Positions 49,001 to 58,850 of a DNA stretch of 64,000 bases are shown in pieces (within the stretch, counting starts at the first letter, position 1; each line of letters starts with the position of its first letter). Below the pieces are notes generated by a model that was not told where the DNA came from, ran no database searches, and saw only the letters and a list, made by a program, of their open reading frames with translations. The translations under genes were made by a program, and so were the position numbers. This DNA is from Stratiolaelaps scimitus. Its lineage: Eukaryota > Arthropoda > Arachnida > Mesostigmata > Laelapidae. The stretch lies in NCBI GenBank assembly GCA_019614645.1, contig JABWDB010000018.1, positions 434,001 through 498,000 of the forward strand. The letters run 5' to 3'.

Positions 49001-51584
49001 GCGCTGGACCAGATTAAAAGTCAGTAAACCCGATACAATGTACACTGCGTTACTGATCATTGAGACATTCAAGTACTATTTATGAATACTTCACACTCCA
49101 TTGTGAAGAATACACCTAATGGTAATGTGGCCAACCAATATTCCCGCTGTGAAAATGAACGCTCGCGACGTTTAGGCCAAGCTAACAAGAATTCCCCGAG
49201 GAACGTCCATTAGTTTACATACAATACAAATATAAGAATATATTCGCGTACATTACATTCGTATCGTTAGTGAGCGATGTATCCGTTCAATGTGAGAACG
49301 AACTCAGATAGAGCCAGAGCAACATGGAGTACCTAGAACAGTAAGCATGATAAGTGGCGCTGGTTATCAGGGAAGATTTGGAGAGAAGACAATAGCGAGG
49401 GTCGTCGACGTTACTGTTATTTCTACAATTTGCATTTGTTCAACATGTCGTCTGTTCGCTCGATCATACATCATCGGTCCAGAGTCATTTATCGATGTAC
49501 GCTTACGTAGAATAGATGTTCCGACGGCGTTAGTCAATGGGCTAAAGCCCGTATCAACAGAAGGCCGACAGGGTCCGGCTCAGCCAAGCATATAATGAGC
49601 GTTCACGCACGAACACTACTTACAACGTCCGCCGTCCAGTGGGTCATAGAATGTAAGCGCCGCTTCGTCGATTGCTGCTGCTGCTGCTGTTAGTCGGTGA
49701 CCAACTGCTGTCAGCAACTGCTCGAAGCATGGAAGGGTCGATCAGGAAACAGTCGTCGTGCAATCTATCATTGTCCAGCTTCTAATGTGATCACTCGTTT
49801 CACTATTTAACTTGCTTGCAGCGTTTCCCGTTGTATACACGTATGTATGTTCTTGACAAGCATCTACTCCAGTGGATGAGCGAATGGAGTATTCAAGAAC
49901 AATCAAGTAGGATAGGGCATTTCTAAAGTATTGGTTTAAATGTGTTGTTGTTGTTGTTGTTGTTGTTGTTGCTGCTCTCGGTCTGTCTAACGTGACTGTC
50001 CTTCGGCTCTCTCTCTCTGTTGTATCTCCTTCAGCGAACGCTGTGAGAGGACCTTGGCTAAACATCAGTAAGGTGTCGCGCCTTCATATGGCACCGTACC
50101 TCTGCATCGCCTCAAATAACGTCCCACCGTCAGTTAGCAAGAGGATCAAGCTTGACGTTCAGTGTGAGTATGCCGTTTAGTAAAACATACGTTTTCTTTG
50201 CTGACCGAACGGAGCCAGAGTTCAGTTGACGAGTGTCACACATCGAAAAGTGACTGACGCCTATGTTCTTCGACTGTCCTTCAATTTCCCGACACGTTCG
50301 GACTCGCAGTCGCCCCTATGGTTTGGATCACCGATCAGCTACTGGGTCAAAGCGTCGGCTCGTCGGTGCGTCTCGCGTGCAACTTGGAGTGTCACCCGCG
50401 CGGACTCGCTTATTGGACCCGGAATGGGGAGATCATCTCGAACGGATCGGCGGGCGGACGCTTCCTTGACGAGATCCACCCTCTCGGCCCGTACAAGCAC
50501 ATCATGTATCTTGAGGTATGCACGCCGCTTGTTGTCAGGGCCGAAACAAACACTTTAGCCGGTAGTGTAGTTGAGCTGAGCTGAGGAGGATCTATTTCTC
50601 GTGATTGAATTAGCTCAGTGGAAATTCGAGCTTTCCTTTCTAACCCGTCATGTTATATACTTGACGCAGTACCCATATCTTTGAAATTGCATCCATATTT
50701 CAGAAGATTGTGGTAACGCACCTGTCGAATATCAATGGCATGTGCACCCATTCACAAAAATTAGACCCTGGTGTTCGATTAGCGTGGGTGTTTTGTGGGA
50801 ATCGTATGGCTAAACAACGTTTTCTTCCACGTCCACGTAACAATGCATTACGTGAACACGTGTGTTTTCTAATTCATTGTTCCAGATTCGCAGTATTCTC
50901 CCGGAGGACTTTGGCGAATATCACTGCGTGGCAAAAAATCAACTGGGAGAAACCGAGGGAACAATTAAAGTCTACGGTAAGTACGACTTCGCATATGCTT
51001 ACATTTTGCCCTTGTATTTTGATAAGGCACAACGTGCGTATCGCATTTATCAAAATACATTTCCCAGCGAATCGAAGACATCCGACCTCTACAGACGTGA
51101 GTTCCTCATATCCTAATTCCATGTCACGCCCTCAAGTCAAGGTCCAACCTATTTGCAGGATTTCAGTTCCCTCACTCCTCAAAGCTGTTCCGTTGCAAGG
51201 ATCCCCATATTGCACGGATACTATATGCCTAACCTTGCTGTCGTCAATCCGCCCTTGTTGTCCTCGCCCGTAGATTCTCTCGGCACTAACTAATGTTCTG
51301 GCAATATGCTCAGAAAGCCTGTGAATTGGCAGGGTCATGTGGCAATGAATTTCATTAGATGGTGTTTTCCCACCCTCGTATCGCACGACCTCCACACTCA
51401 CGTCTCACACGAATCAAGGAAGATTCGCTGAACACATTTGCTGGCTGACTCATCGACATGCTTCGTTCTCGCTTTCATCCTCGAGTGGCTTTGTGTGTGT
51501 CTAGTATGCGTACGCATATATATATATATATATATATAAACATATATATATATATATATATAAACATATATATATATATATATA

Positions 51585-51615
<31 letters not shown>

Positions 51616-53467
51616 CTATATGGGAATGGGAACATGGGCGAAGCGAAGTAGGCTGAAATGGCAGCCCCGTCGCACGGCCAGCCTGAACTGTCACACACCC
51701 GTCGTCCAAGCTCTGAACTTTCCTTCTTTGCGAACCTACTCCAGTCACCGCCTGCACGACTGAGACGTACGTTCGAGATGGATGGGCCATCATCATCTTT
51801 TTGCTTGTTCCTCATATCCTCAACATCTTGCCACTTGGCGTCAGACAGCGCAGAGGCCTCTTGCTTTCGGTCGAGTAGCACGTGCTTTGCAACCGATGTA
51901 TCGCGTCCACACTTCCAAAATGTGTCGGGTGGATATCTTGCGCATCAAGTAAGCGAGCAAGCGGCAGAAAGCTCAAACTGCCTGTCCCGTCCGAGCAATG
52001 TCGCAAGCTATCGGCACAAACATCTGAGTGACAGTGGATGTTGACGCTGGATGTTGCAGAGGTTCCAGCCGTCCAGACGACGACAACCCGACGGCCACCG
52101 CCTCCGCGCGAAACTAGCCGCCCGAAGAGCAAGTCGAAGAACAAGACCACGCCCAAAGGTAACACCATGCGCGTTCGGCAGCCCGCGGCACAACGTCTAT
52201 CTGCCGAGAATACACTCTATCTAATATTCTAATGCTTTTGAAAGCAGCCGAAACGAGGGGGGGGAGGGGTAGAACAGTACCGAGGAGAGAGTTTCGCGGT
52301 CGGAGACTTCTCATAGGAACCATTGGGAGAAAAGCCATGCAAAATCATCCTGGATGATGAAATGCCAGGATAGGAAACGGAATCAGCGTACGGACCTCGT
52401 ACAGGCAGCAATAGTGATTTCTGTAGAAGAGTGTTGTCGCCGTTGTTGTCCGCGGAACTGGCATCCGCGAATGTTAGGCTGCGCATATTAGGCGCTTAGC
52501 TGAGCAGCAAAACGCAAACTGCTTTTGCGAGGGTAGTTACTGGCTGTAGGATGTTAGCAAATAGCTTTGGGGCTCCGAACTGAGACGGACTCGACATTTG
52601 AGTGGGATTATCTCACGGCGATGGGGGACCTGCCCGAGGCGGGGAACATTCCGCCTCGGCGTGATCGTGCATACGAGACCGTTTGCCGTAAGGCAAAGCA
52701 AGGCGTATGGATGATAGCTGAAAAAGGCGGGTGGTCCCCGGGCGGCCGTTAGTGTGAGGACGCCGTCCAGGCAACGTGTGAAAACATAGCGATCCGGGAT
52801 CCGACTAAAGTAGAGCTTGCTCTCGCTGGAACGACCTTGCTAACCAACTTGCAGCGACCATGGTTAATAGCTAAAATGTAACATGGGAACGCACCAGAGA
52901 GAGAGGGAGGAAGGTTGAGGATGATAGCCGATTCTGAATCGTCAGTATAGAGCGATTTACAGAGATTTCGGATGTCCGATAAGTGCTCATGAACGAGGAC
53001 ACAGGGAAGAGGTGCTTTGGGTGGTGACACGGTGAGATTTTGTTGAAGTTGAAGAAAATTGAAAATGAAAGCTGTCTTTAAATATCTTGTTTGTTTGCTA
53101 TTTACATTTTGCAGAACGTACCCGAAAACCAACATCGGGCATCTTCGACACTGATACAATCACAAATGAAATATTCCCGCCAAATGATCGCGTTCTTTGT
53201 GAGTATGAAAATACGCTATTCAAGATCTACCACCTTAGGGAAATGTCTGCCACTTGAAAGGCGAATAGTCATTCTGTTTCTCTGAGGCAGTTTTCTATAT
53301 CCTCTCTTACATCGACGCCAGATTTTAGCCATTCGCCAATTATGTGAATCACTATACGATTGTCATTTTGCATTGACCTTTCAGCCAGCTACAACTCTCT
53401 TGCGGCCGCGGTCTCCAAATCTAGCAGCATGCTTATATTGGCATCGCTCGGATACATCCTGCTCTAA
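36417..53467 (+). CDS. DIP/lachesin-like three-Ig-domain adhesion protein, 5' end missing
   Basis: Nine exons (36417-36577, 48483-48690, 48864-49019, 50035-50163, 50310-50515, 50886-50976, 52060-52158, 53115-53198, 53385-53467) join in phase to give 404 residues plus stop. Ig1 has C44, W56 and C105; Ig2 has C148, W160 and C198; Ig3 has C241, W253 and C300. A Thr/Pro/Lys stalk (about 318-377) and a hydrophobic tail ending LGYILL follow, as in GPI-anchored proteins. Stretches such as [27 protein letters not shown] and [10 protein letters not shown] align by eye with Dpr-interacting proteins and lachesins. These sit on neuron surfaces, bind partner Ig proteins (Dprs in flies) and guide synaptic matching and adhesion. 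N-glycosylation sequons are at N31, N108, N184 and N262. The signal peptide and start lie upstream and are not secure. DIP versus lachesin cannot be settled without a tree. Confidence 0.93.
36851..36870. repeat. (AT)n microsatellite
   Basis: Perfect AT run of ten units inside the long intron. Confidence 0.95.
39225..39262. repeat. CA-rich microsatellite
   Basis: Interrupted CA/CACAGA repeats on the plus strand. Confidence 0.85.
39993..40035. repeat. (TA)n microsatellite
   Basis: A TA run of about 21 units with a single C interruption at 40011. Confidence 0.95.
44429..44457. repeat. (CTG)n-type trinucleotide repeat
   Basis: About nine CTG units with one GAT interruption, in a GC-rich intron patch. 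Confidence 0.85.
47989..48008. repeat. (AT)n microsatellite
   Basis: Perfect AT run of ten units, about 480 bp before exon B. Confidence 0.95.
48319..48424 (+). repeat. Short direct repeat pair before exon B
   Basis: agatctttggtcaat occurs at 48319-48333 and 48400-48414, 81 bp apart. Weaker similarity continues to the right (tgtcaacagctt against cttcaagctt). The second copy ends about 70 bp before the 3' splice site. Confidence 0.7.
48483..48690 (+). CDS. Ig gene exon B: second half of Ig1
   Basis: The acceptor is gcgtttccag and the donor ttg/gtaagt. It enters in phase 0 and leaves in phase 1. It starts with [10 protein letters not shown], carrying the Ig1 tryptophan, continues through [13 protein letters not shown], typical of DIP and lachesin Ig1, and contains the DKGAYMCQ motif with the second Ig1 cysteine. 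INTSPMK follows, with a predicted N-glycosylation site. Ig1 is the partner-binding domain in the fly DIP-Dpr complexes. Confidence 0.95.
48864..49019 (+). CDS. Ig gene exon C: first half of Ig2
   Basis: The acceptor is atttcatttttag and the donor aaa/gtcagt. It enters and leaves in phase 1. It encodes [20 protein letters not shown], the usual Ig1-Ig2 linker of this family, then VSLFCAAKG with the first Ig2 cysteine and LQWRREDD with the Ig2 tryptophan. The intron before it is 173 bp. Confidence 0.94.
49020..50034 (+). other. Intron within Ig2 (1015 bp)
   Basis: It holds a (GTT)n run at 49944-49970 and a small GCT run near 49674-49690. It ends in a CT-rich tract and tcag. No coding signal is seen. 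Confidence 0.85.
49944..49970. repeat. (GTT)n microsatellite
   Basis: Nine GTT units, about 65 bp upstream of an exon and close to its polypyrimidine tract. Confidence 0.93.
50035..50163 (+). CDS. Ig gene exon D: second half of Ig2
   Basis: The acceptor is tctccttcag and the donor agt/gtgagt; phase 1 to phase 1. It encodes the [10 protein letters not shown] strand, then [20 protein letters not shown] with the second Ig2 cysteine. The usual acidic/Gly turn before the Cys (S-E-M-G-A-Y in relatives) reads H-M-A-P-Y here, a mild departure. CIASN-VPP-VSKR is the most family-typical block in the protein. Confidence 0.94.
50310..50515 (+). CDS. Ig gene exon E: first half of Ig3
   Basis: The acceptor is ggactcgcag and the donor gag/gtatgc; it enters in phase 1 and leaves in phase 0. 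It encodes [13 protein letters not shown], matching the family's F-x-P-x-x-x-x-x-NQLVG linker, then VRLACNLE (first Ig3 cysteine) and LAYWTRNGE (Ig3 tryptophan). An additional cysteine lies four residues after the core one (LEC). The segment [12 protein letters not shown] is likely a loop, with a glycosylation sequon. The preceding intron is 146 bp. Confidence 0.94.
50516..50885 (+). other. Intron within Ig3 (370 bp)
   Basis: Short, mildly AT-rich intron ending in tcattgttccag. Nothing else is seen. Confidence 0.88.
50886..50976 (+). CDS. Ig gene exon F: second half of Ig3
   Basis: The acceptor is cattgttccag and the donor acg/gtaagt; phase 0 to phase 1. It encodes 30 residues with the canonical EDFGEYHC turn and second Ig3 cysteine, then [15 protein letters not shown]. 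The last block is nearly invariant in DIP and lachesin proteins and closes the Ig3 fold. Confidence 0.95.
50977..52059 (+). other. Intron after Ig3 with compound microsatellite (1083 bp)
   Basis: It contains a 105-bp compound repeat of (TA)n blocks separated by AAAC at 51516-51620. The rest is unremarkable. It ends at atgttgcag, with a weak polypyrimidine tract. Confidence 0.85.
51516..51620. repeat. Compound AAAC(AT)n repeat
   Basis: Four (AT)n blocks separated by AAAC at 51538-51541, 51562-51565 and 51584-51587. The spacers recur every 22-24 bp, so this is a minisatellite-like tandem array built on a microsatellite. Confidence 0.93.
52060..52158 (+). CDS. Ig gene exon G: Thr/Pro/Lys-rich stalk
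   Basis: Phase 1 to phase 1; the donor is aaag/gtaaca. It encodes [18 protein letters not shown] followed by a basic Ser/Lys run ([14 protein letters not shown]). There is no fold; it resembles an extended, possibly O-glycosylated stalk between Ig3 and the membrane. Its 3' splice site has a poor pyrimidine tract, so it might be skipped in some transcripts. The frame would be kept, because both flanking introns are phase 1 and the exon is 99 bp. Confidence 0.85.
52159..53114 (+). other. Intron in the stalk region (956 bp)
   Basis: No gene is seen. A G-rich run lies near 52256-52268. It ends in tttacattttgcag. Confidence 0.85.
53115..53198 (+). CDS. Ig gene exon H: membrane-proximal linker
   Basis: The acceptor is tacattttgcag and the donor tttt-type ctt/t then gtgagt; phase 1 to phase 1. 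It encodes [20 protein letters not shown] and then FPPNDRVL, an acidic/Thr-rich linker with no recognised domain. Like exon G it is a multiple of three (84 bp), so it can be skipped in frame. Confidence 0.82.
53385..53467 (+). CDS. Ig gene exon I: GPI-anchor tail and stop
   Basis: The acceptor is ttgacctttcag; it enters in phase 1. It encodes [15 protein letters not shown] followed by [12 protein letters not shown] and a TAA stop at 53465-53467. Small residues before a hydrophobic stretch that runs to the last residue, with no basic cytosolic tail, are the hallmark of a GPI-attachment signal. Lachesin, IgLON and many DIP proteins are anchored this way. A single-pass membrane helix is less likely, because nothing follows it. 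Confidence 0.88.
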
Positions 53468-53599
53468 CACCTTCGCACTGGAGAGACGCGCCATCTAGCC
53501 CCTTCCAGCGAGCAGAGTCTGCCTGCCGAACAGTAGCAGAGACCGAGCATCGATCAGTTTGCCGCCAAAATACGTCGTCGCGTCCAGCGCTGCTAAAGA

Positions 53600-53601
<2 letters not shown>

Positions 53602-53634
<33 letters not shown>
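53602..53634. repeat. (AT)n microsatellite
   Basis: Perfect AT run of about 16 units, 135 bp after the stop codon and so probably in the 3' UTR. Confidence 0.95.
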
Positions 53635-53635
<1 letters not shown>

Positions 53636-54135
53636 GCGAGGACGGGACAGACGACCGAATTTAAACTTGCGCCGTCTTGCTCAGTTGAGGCGGCAGCAGC
53701 AGCAGTAGCAGCGGGCTCTGTACGCCTATGTATAGAATTTTGTGTACTACACCAACAACTATGATGAGGAAAGCAACTACTTAATACAACCAAAACTATG
53801 ATAAAGGAGAACAAGCGATGTAGAGCGAAACAGCTCGGGGGCGGACGAAGGTGTAAATATAATACGAAATATATGGAGAGGACTAAATATATAAATATAT
53901 ATACACATATAGATTATACATACATCTTCGTTGTAGGATCCTGCCTCTTCGTCTCGCTGTAAGATACGGACAGATATCAGAAAGGACTGACCGTTGATTG
54001 CATTTATCATACTGTCGTACTGTCATAGGTCATGGTTCATTTATTGGCTGATGGAAAATGAAGAGGCTGATAATATGAATAGGTGTGTTGGGTAGCCGTG
54101 AACTAGATAGAGAGAGAGAGAGAGAAAAAGAAGGA

Positions 54136-54164
54136 TATTATTATTATTATTATTATTATTATTA
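54136..54164. repeat. (ATT)n microsatellite
   Basis: Nine or more ATT units, followed by a GATGAT run. Confidence 0.93.
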
Positions 54165-54522
54165 GGATGATGATGATGTGGGCAGAGCCGAAAGCTAGGC
54201 GAAGGGCTTCAGCAGAGGGCTGGTGATCGCTCGAAGAAGAGAAATGGCAATATGAATAGTAGTGAATTTCTACGGCAAACTGACAGCCACCGCCGACGAG
54301 AATTACGTTGACCCTCCAGCGACTTGACGAAGCGAGCACTCCCCGGACGTCGGCCGGCTCGAAACGGAAAGCAACCCTAGGGGAAAAGAAACAACAGCGA
54401 CGTGTAACAGCTGCTGGGACGCTCCCATTGCCGCCATTGCCGGAAGCTTTAATAGGTGCTACAAACACTTAACAAGACGACGCGAATGAAGAAGAAGACC
54501 GTATAGGAGAACGGACCGAATC

Positions 54523-54606
54523 ATCATCATCACCACCAAAACCACCACCAACAACAACAACAACCTCCTCAACAGTAACAACAACAACAACGTCAACAAC
54601 AATAAC
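54523..54606. repeat. Trinucleotide-rich block (CAT, CAC, CAA)
   Basis: A mosaic of CAT, ACC and CAA repeats over about 80 bp, free of long perfect runs. Confidence 0.8.
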
Positions 54607-55417
54607 GTATGGTCGGGACGAGGGCGGCGATGCGATGAACAAGTGCCAAGTGGTGGCTAAAAGATAAGGGGCAGCTGCGGCAGTGCCAGCAACAACACGG
54701 AAGGAATACACAGGCTACGGACTACGCTTACCCCGAGGGTTGGCTATGGACGATGGGGGAACAACGAAGATATAACAAGAGGCGGCGAAACGACATCGAG
54801 CGGAAGCTGGCCCTTTTGGCCTCCCCGAGGACGACTCGCTTCCGGCGACAGACCACTACAGCTTCTGTAGTGGTCTCTTGTTCTCTCTCTCTCTCTCTCT
54901 CGCTCCATCTATCTCTACGTGTCCCTGTCTGGTAGCTACGGCAGTAGCTGTGGGTGTTCACAGAACCCCACATTTTCCGGGGTTCAGCTGAACCCTGAAC
55001 AATGCGCGCGAATGAGAGACACAACTACTACAGCAGCGTTCGGTGGGCGTTGACGCCATTCGCCGTCACGAATTGTCGAGGTCCAGTCGCCGTCCGCTCG
55101 TCCACCCATGTTGCACTCAGCCAGCCGTCTCTTCTTCTTCGACGAGCGCGTCGCACCGCATCGAACGACCGAGTGTTTCGTGTAAATAACAAGCAAATGA
55201 TATATAAACGACATAACAGAATAGGGGTGAGGGGAAGCGGAGGAGTGAGGGGGGGGCGGAACTAACGATAATGAAACAACGTTGGGTCAGTAGGCAATTT
55301 CTTGAAGCACTGCTGATACACAGCAGTACCGGGGGAAGTCAGCTGAGGGTCAGCTATGAGAGGACAAACAATTAGGTTGGATACTATCAATGACCGCTCT
55401 CCTTGCTCGCCGCATCT

Positions 55418-55421
55418 TATA

Positions 55422-55457
<36 letters not shown>
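55418..55457. repeat. (AT)n microsatellite
   Basis: An AT run of about 19 units with a TTT interruption near its left end. Confidence 0.95.
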
Positions 55458-55458
<1 letters not shown>

Positions 55459-56119
55459 CGTGCGTTGTCTCTGTCGGATGACAACAACGTGTGAATACAA
55501 TTTCATAATAAGCGTGTGGAACCCCGCGTTGAGTTCTCCGATTGCACGACTCATCTGCTTAGACTTTGCCCGTGACGGCAAGCGAATACTTTAGCAGAAC
55601 ATCTCTACCACAACTACTCGATGGCATGAAAGTGTACCCTGGATGTATCTGTCTGTGTGCCTGCGTGTTTGTGAAGAAATAGTCTTGGCTCCATCTTGTC
55701 CGGTATGTTAGATAACGGTAAATATTGGGCTTGAAACTGGTTATCCCTTGACGGTACGGCCGTGTAAGTTGTAATCTTGTAGCGTAAACATGCTAGGAAC
55801 TGTCGAGTGACTGAATTTTACTTATGCACTAACGTGTTATCCAACTCATGATTTAGGTTGCGTAGTCCATCAGAAAACAGGGATTTCCCTTCGTGGCCAA
55901 GTTTCCTTTTGATTTAGTTACCAAAAAATGTGAACTTAAACTTTTAGTGCACGCGTGTTAGCCGTTCATCAGAGCTACGCTCGGAGCTACGATAGCCAAT
56001 GATCCTATTCTAGAAAACAAAAACGATTCTATCTTGCCTTGGGCTACGTTACCTGTATCGCACCAAGTTAAGATCACTCACAGGTGGAGCGAGTACCTCG
56101 GCCAGCTGCCATCACCTAC

Positions 56120-56146
56120 TTATATATATATATATATATATATATA
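56120..56146. repeat. (TA)n microsatellite
   Basis: Perfect TA run of 13 units. Confidence 0.95.
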
Positions 56147-56233
56147 GATCACACAAGGTCGCAAACACATTGTAGATGTGTCTAAGCGCGGCTGATAAGG
56201 TCCCTCCTTTGACAATTAGGCATCACGCCCAAC

Positions 56234-56239
56234 AATAAA
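56234..56239 (+). promoter_or_regulatory. First canonical poly(A) signal after the Ig gene stop
   Basis: AATAAA, followed within 40 bp by a GT-rich stretch (caggtggttgactggtga) that could act as the downstream element. It lies about 2.8 kb after the stop codon. The window is AT-rich, so chance is a real alternative. Confidence 0.25.
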
Positions 56240-56568
56240 TAATATCAATCAGCAGGTGGTTGACTGGTGATAAATGTTATTAGTATATCGTGGGAATGAT
56301 ATGTAGGTGAAGAGTTCAACAATTGGATAAACAGATTTGTGGATTCCATTGAAAGAGTGGGTCGGCATCCGCCCACTGAGAACAATAGCTGATTCACGAA
56401 TGGCCTACGAGAAACATGCATAGGTAGGTAGGGAAATAAAGGTGACGGGTGCTAAAGCAAAAATGACTATTCGAATATTTCACCACTACGAATGACAACC
56501 AAGAGGATGGACAATGGGAAGAGGACAATGGGATTTTCGGTCGGTGTGTATTATGTATCATACATATA

Positions 56569-56570
<2 letters not shown>

Positions 56571-56608
<38 letters not shown>
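56571..56608. repeat. (TA)n microsatellite
   Basis: Perfect TA run of 19 units. Confidence 0.95.
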
Positions 56609-56616
<8 letters not shown>

Positions 56617-57435
56617 GATCTAATAAGGGATGTAGTTGTATAGATGGGATTGTGCATCGGGTGGGCAAACATTTCGAAGAGACATGCATGGCTGGTACAC
56701 CTATACAATAAATGATAATACCGTACGACGCGCGGTAACATCACAACTCGTGTCGAAGGAATGAACTCTCATGGCGGCAAGTCCAACGACGGCAGGCGGA
56801 AGACGAACATATTCTAGGTAGATTACACTGATTGATCAATGGCGATAGATACTAGTTATCATCACGATATAATAATTACGATCGATGGGTCGGTCGATCG
56901 ATTGGCCGCTTGTGGGTAGGGAGTTTGGGTAGGGGGAAGGACTGAAGGGTAATTTTAACGACAAGCTAAGAAACAGAGATGTGGCGACGGAACAGATCAC
57001 GCTGCTGGCTAACGAATGAAACGCGACAAGAGACACGAACGCGGGTGGCGGCCGTCGTCGAGAGTGGCACCGAGTCTGCTCAAGTTGATCTGCCGACGTC
57101 TCTCCGGCGAAAGGGTTCCAAGTGATGGTGTCTCCCACGAACGATTTGTATTTGCCGTCTGGTCGACGACACCAGAAGACGGGCTCAATGAGACGGACTT
57201 GGCCCTTTTTGGAGGAGGTCGGTTAGTGGTAATTGAAAATTTAGTTTTCTACTTAAGACTAACAATTATAATAATAATAATATTAATGCTAACAATAAGC
57301 ATGACGCAAGTTAAAACGACAATAATAATAATAATAATTATAGTGATACTAACGACAAGTAACAAATCCAATAGGAGAAAAGCAACAGAAAACAAATGCA
57401 GAAAAAACAGATAAAAATTGAGAGGAAGAAGGGGA

Positions 57436-57446
57436 GTATATATATA

Positions 57447-57491
<45 letters not shown>
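57436..57491. repeat. (TA)n microsatellite
   Basis: A TA run of about 27 units with small interruptions (aata and ca). Confidence 0.95.
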
Positions 57492-57496
<5 letters not shown>

Positions 57497-58835
57497 AAAG
57501 GAGATCCGAAACAATTTTTCTTTTGTTCGCGTCGCTCAGACAGTTGTAGCCAGCGCGGCTACGGATCGGGCCGGACCAGAGGTGGCACGAGACGCGTGGC
57601 GCGTCCGCCGGAGGTGTGTAAATGCTTGTGGTCTGTCGGTAGACCGTTATTACGGTCGACTGAAAATGGACAACGTGAGCCGACTGCAATCCGCTTGCCG
57701 GCCGATCGGTCGCCTTTGCCCCTCGGTCCATAACCCGAACCGGCGGAGGTCAGAGGTCGTCCAACATTGGCACCAACGTCGCCACCACCCACATCAGCAG
57801 TAGCAGCAGCAACTGCGACGAAGATCGTTTTGAGGTCATCTCTCCGAGTGAGCGCAGCGGAGACCCACCCCCCAACTTCGTCCCGATTCGCGACCCGACG
57901 AAGCGGGTACCTTTAGCGGGAACGCGGATCGAGGGATGGCAGGTCATGCGATGAAACAAATCCCTACTCTCGCTCTCTCTCCCTCTCTCACAGACTCTCT
58001 CCGTATCTCTCTCGCTGCTTCGTCGACACGACATGAGCGAGCCCTACCAACGCCAACCCCCGTTGAGCGTACATTTAGCCTCGTCTCACAGAACCCCCTA
58101 CGACTGTGTGCTAATGTCGCCCCACGACAGACACAACAGACAGACATAACATGGTGGGAGAGCGAGAGATATATAGGGGAACGGATGGAGGACCAGGAGC
58201 AACGGACAAACACTAAAATAAGCGAGAGTGATGCCTTTTGGCCTGTTCGTTCCTGTGTGTACGAGTGGGTGTGGAAGTACATGTGTGTGTGTGAGCGTGA
58301 GAGAGTGTCTCTCTCTCGGCAGCGGAGGCAGCAGCAGCGGCGGCAGGATAACCGTGGCCCTGTCCCGCCAAGGCGCCCCCCCTACAGGAGGGGAGGAGGC
58401 CCGCTACCCCCTGCGGTGCCAAAGGTGTTGGCGTTAAATGGAGCTATTGGATAATTCGGCCAGTTGGAAGAAAACACACGTTGAGGTAGTGTATGTCGTT
58501 TCCTCGTTTTTGAGGCCCGTGCAAAGGATGTTGGACGTCGCAGCTGCCTCGGCAACAAACAACTCTCTGAGCGCGGCATCTCTCGAAAACGACAACGGTT
58601 TTCCTGTTTGTATTTCTCTTTCTCCTGACATCAGCTTGTTTACGTCTTGCTCGTTTCATTGATGATTTCTGAGGACGATGATGATGATGAGAAATGATAA
58701 GGCAAATACTAACCATGACGCTAGCGAACATTTCAAGAGTTGTAAAGAATCACCATTGACGAGACTATAAACGGGGGAGAAATGGATGACTGCTGTAATG
58801 ACGATTATTAAGAAAAAAAAATAATAATACTATAA

Positions 58836-58850
58836 ATATATATATATATA
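58836..58850. repeat. (TA)n microsatellite
   Basis: Short TA run of seven units. Confidence 0.85.

Noticed and set aside
57936..58454. 172-codon plus-strand open frame
   Set aside because: Low-complexity Ser/Arg/Pro composition from CT and CAG repeats; no domain.
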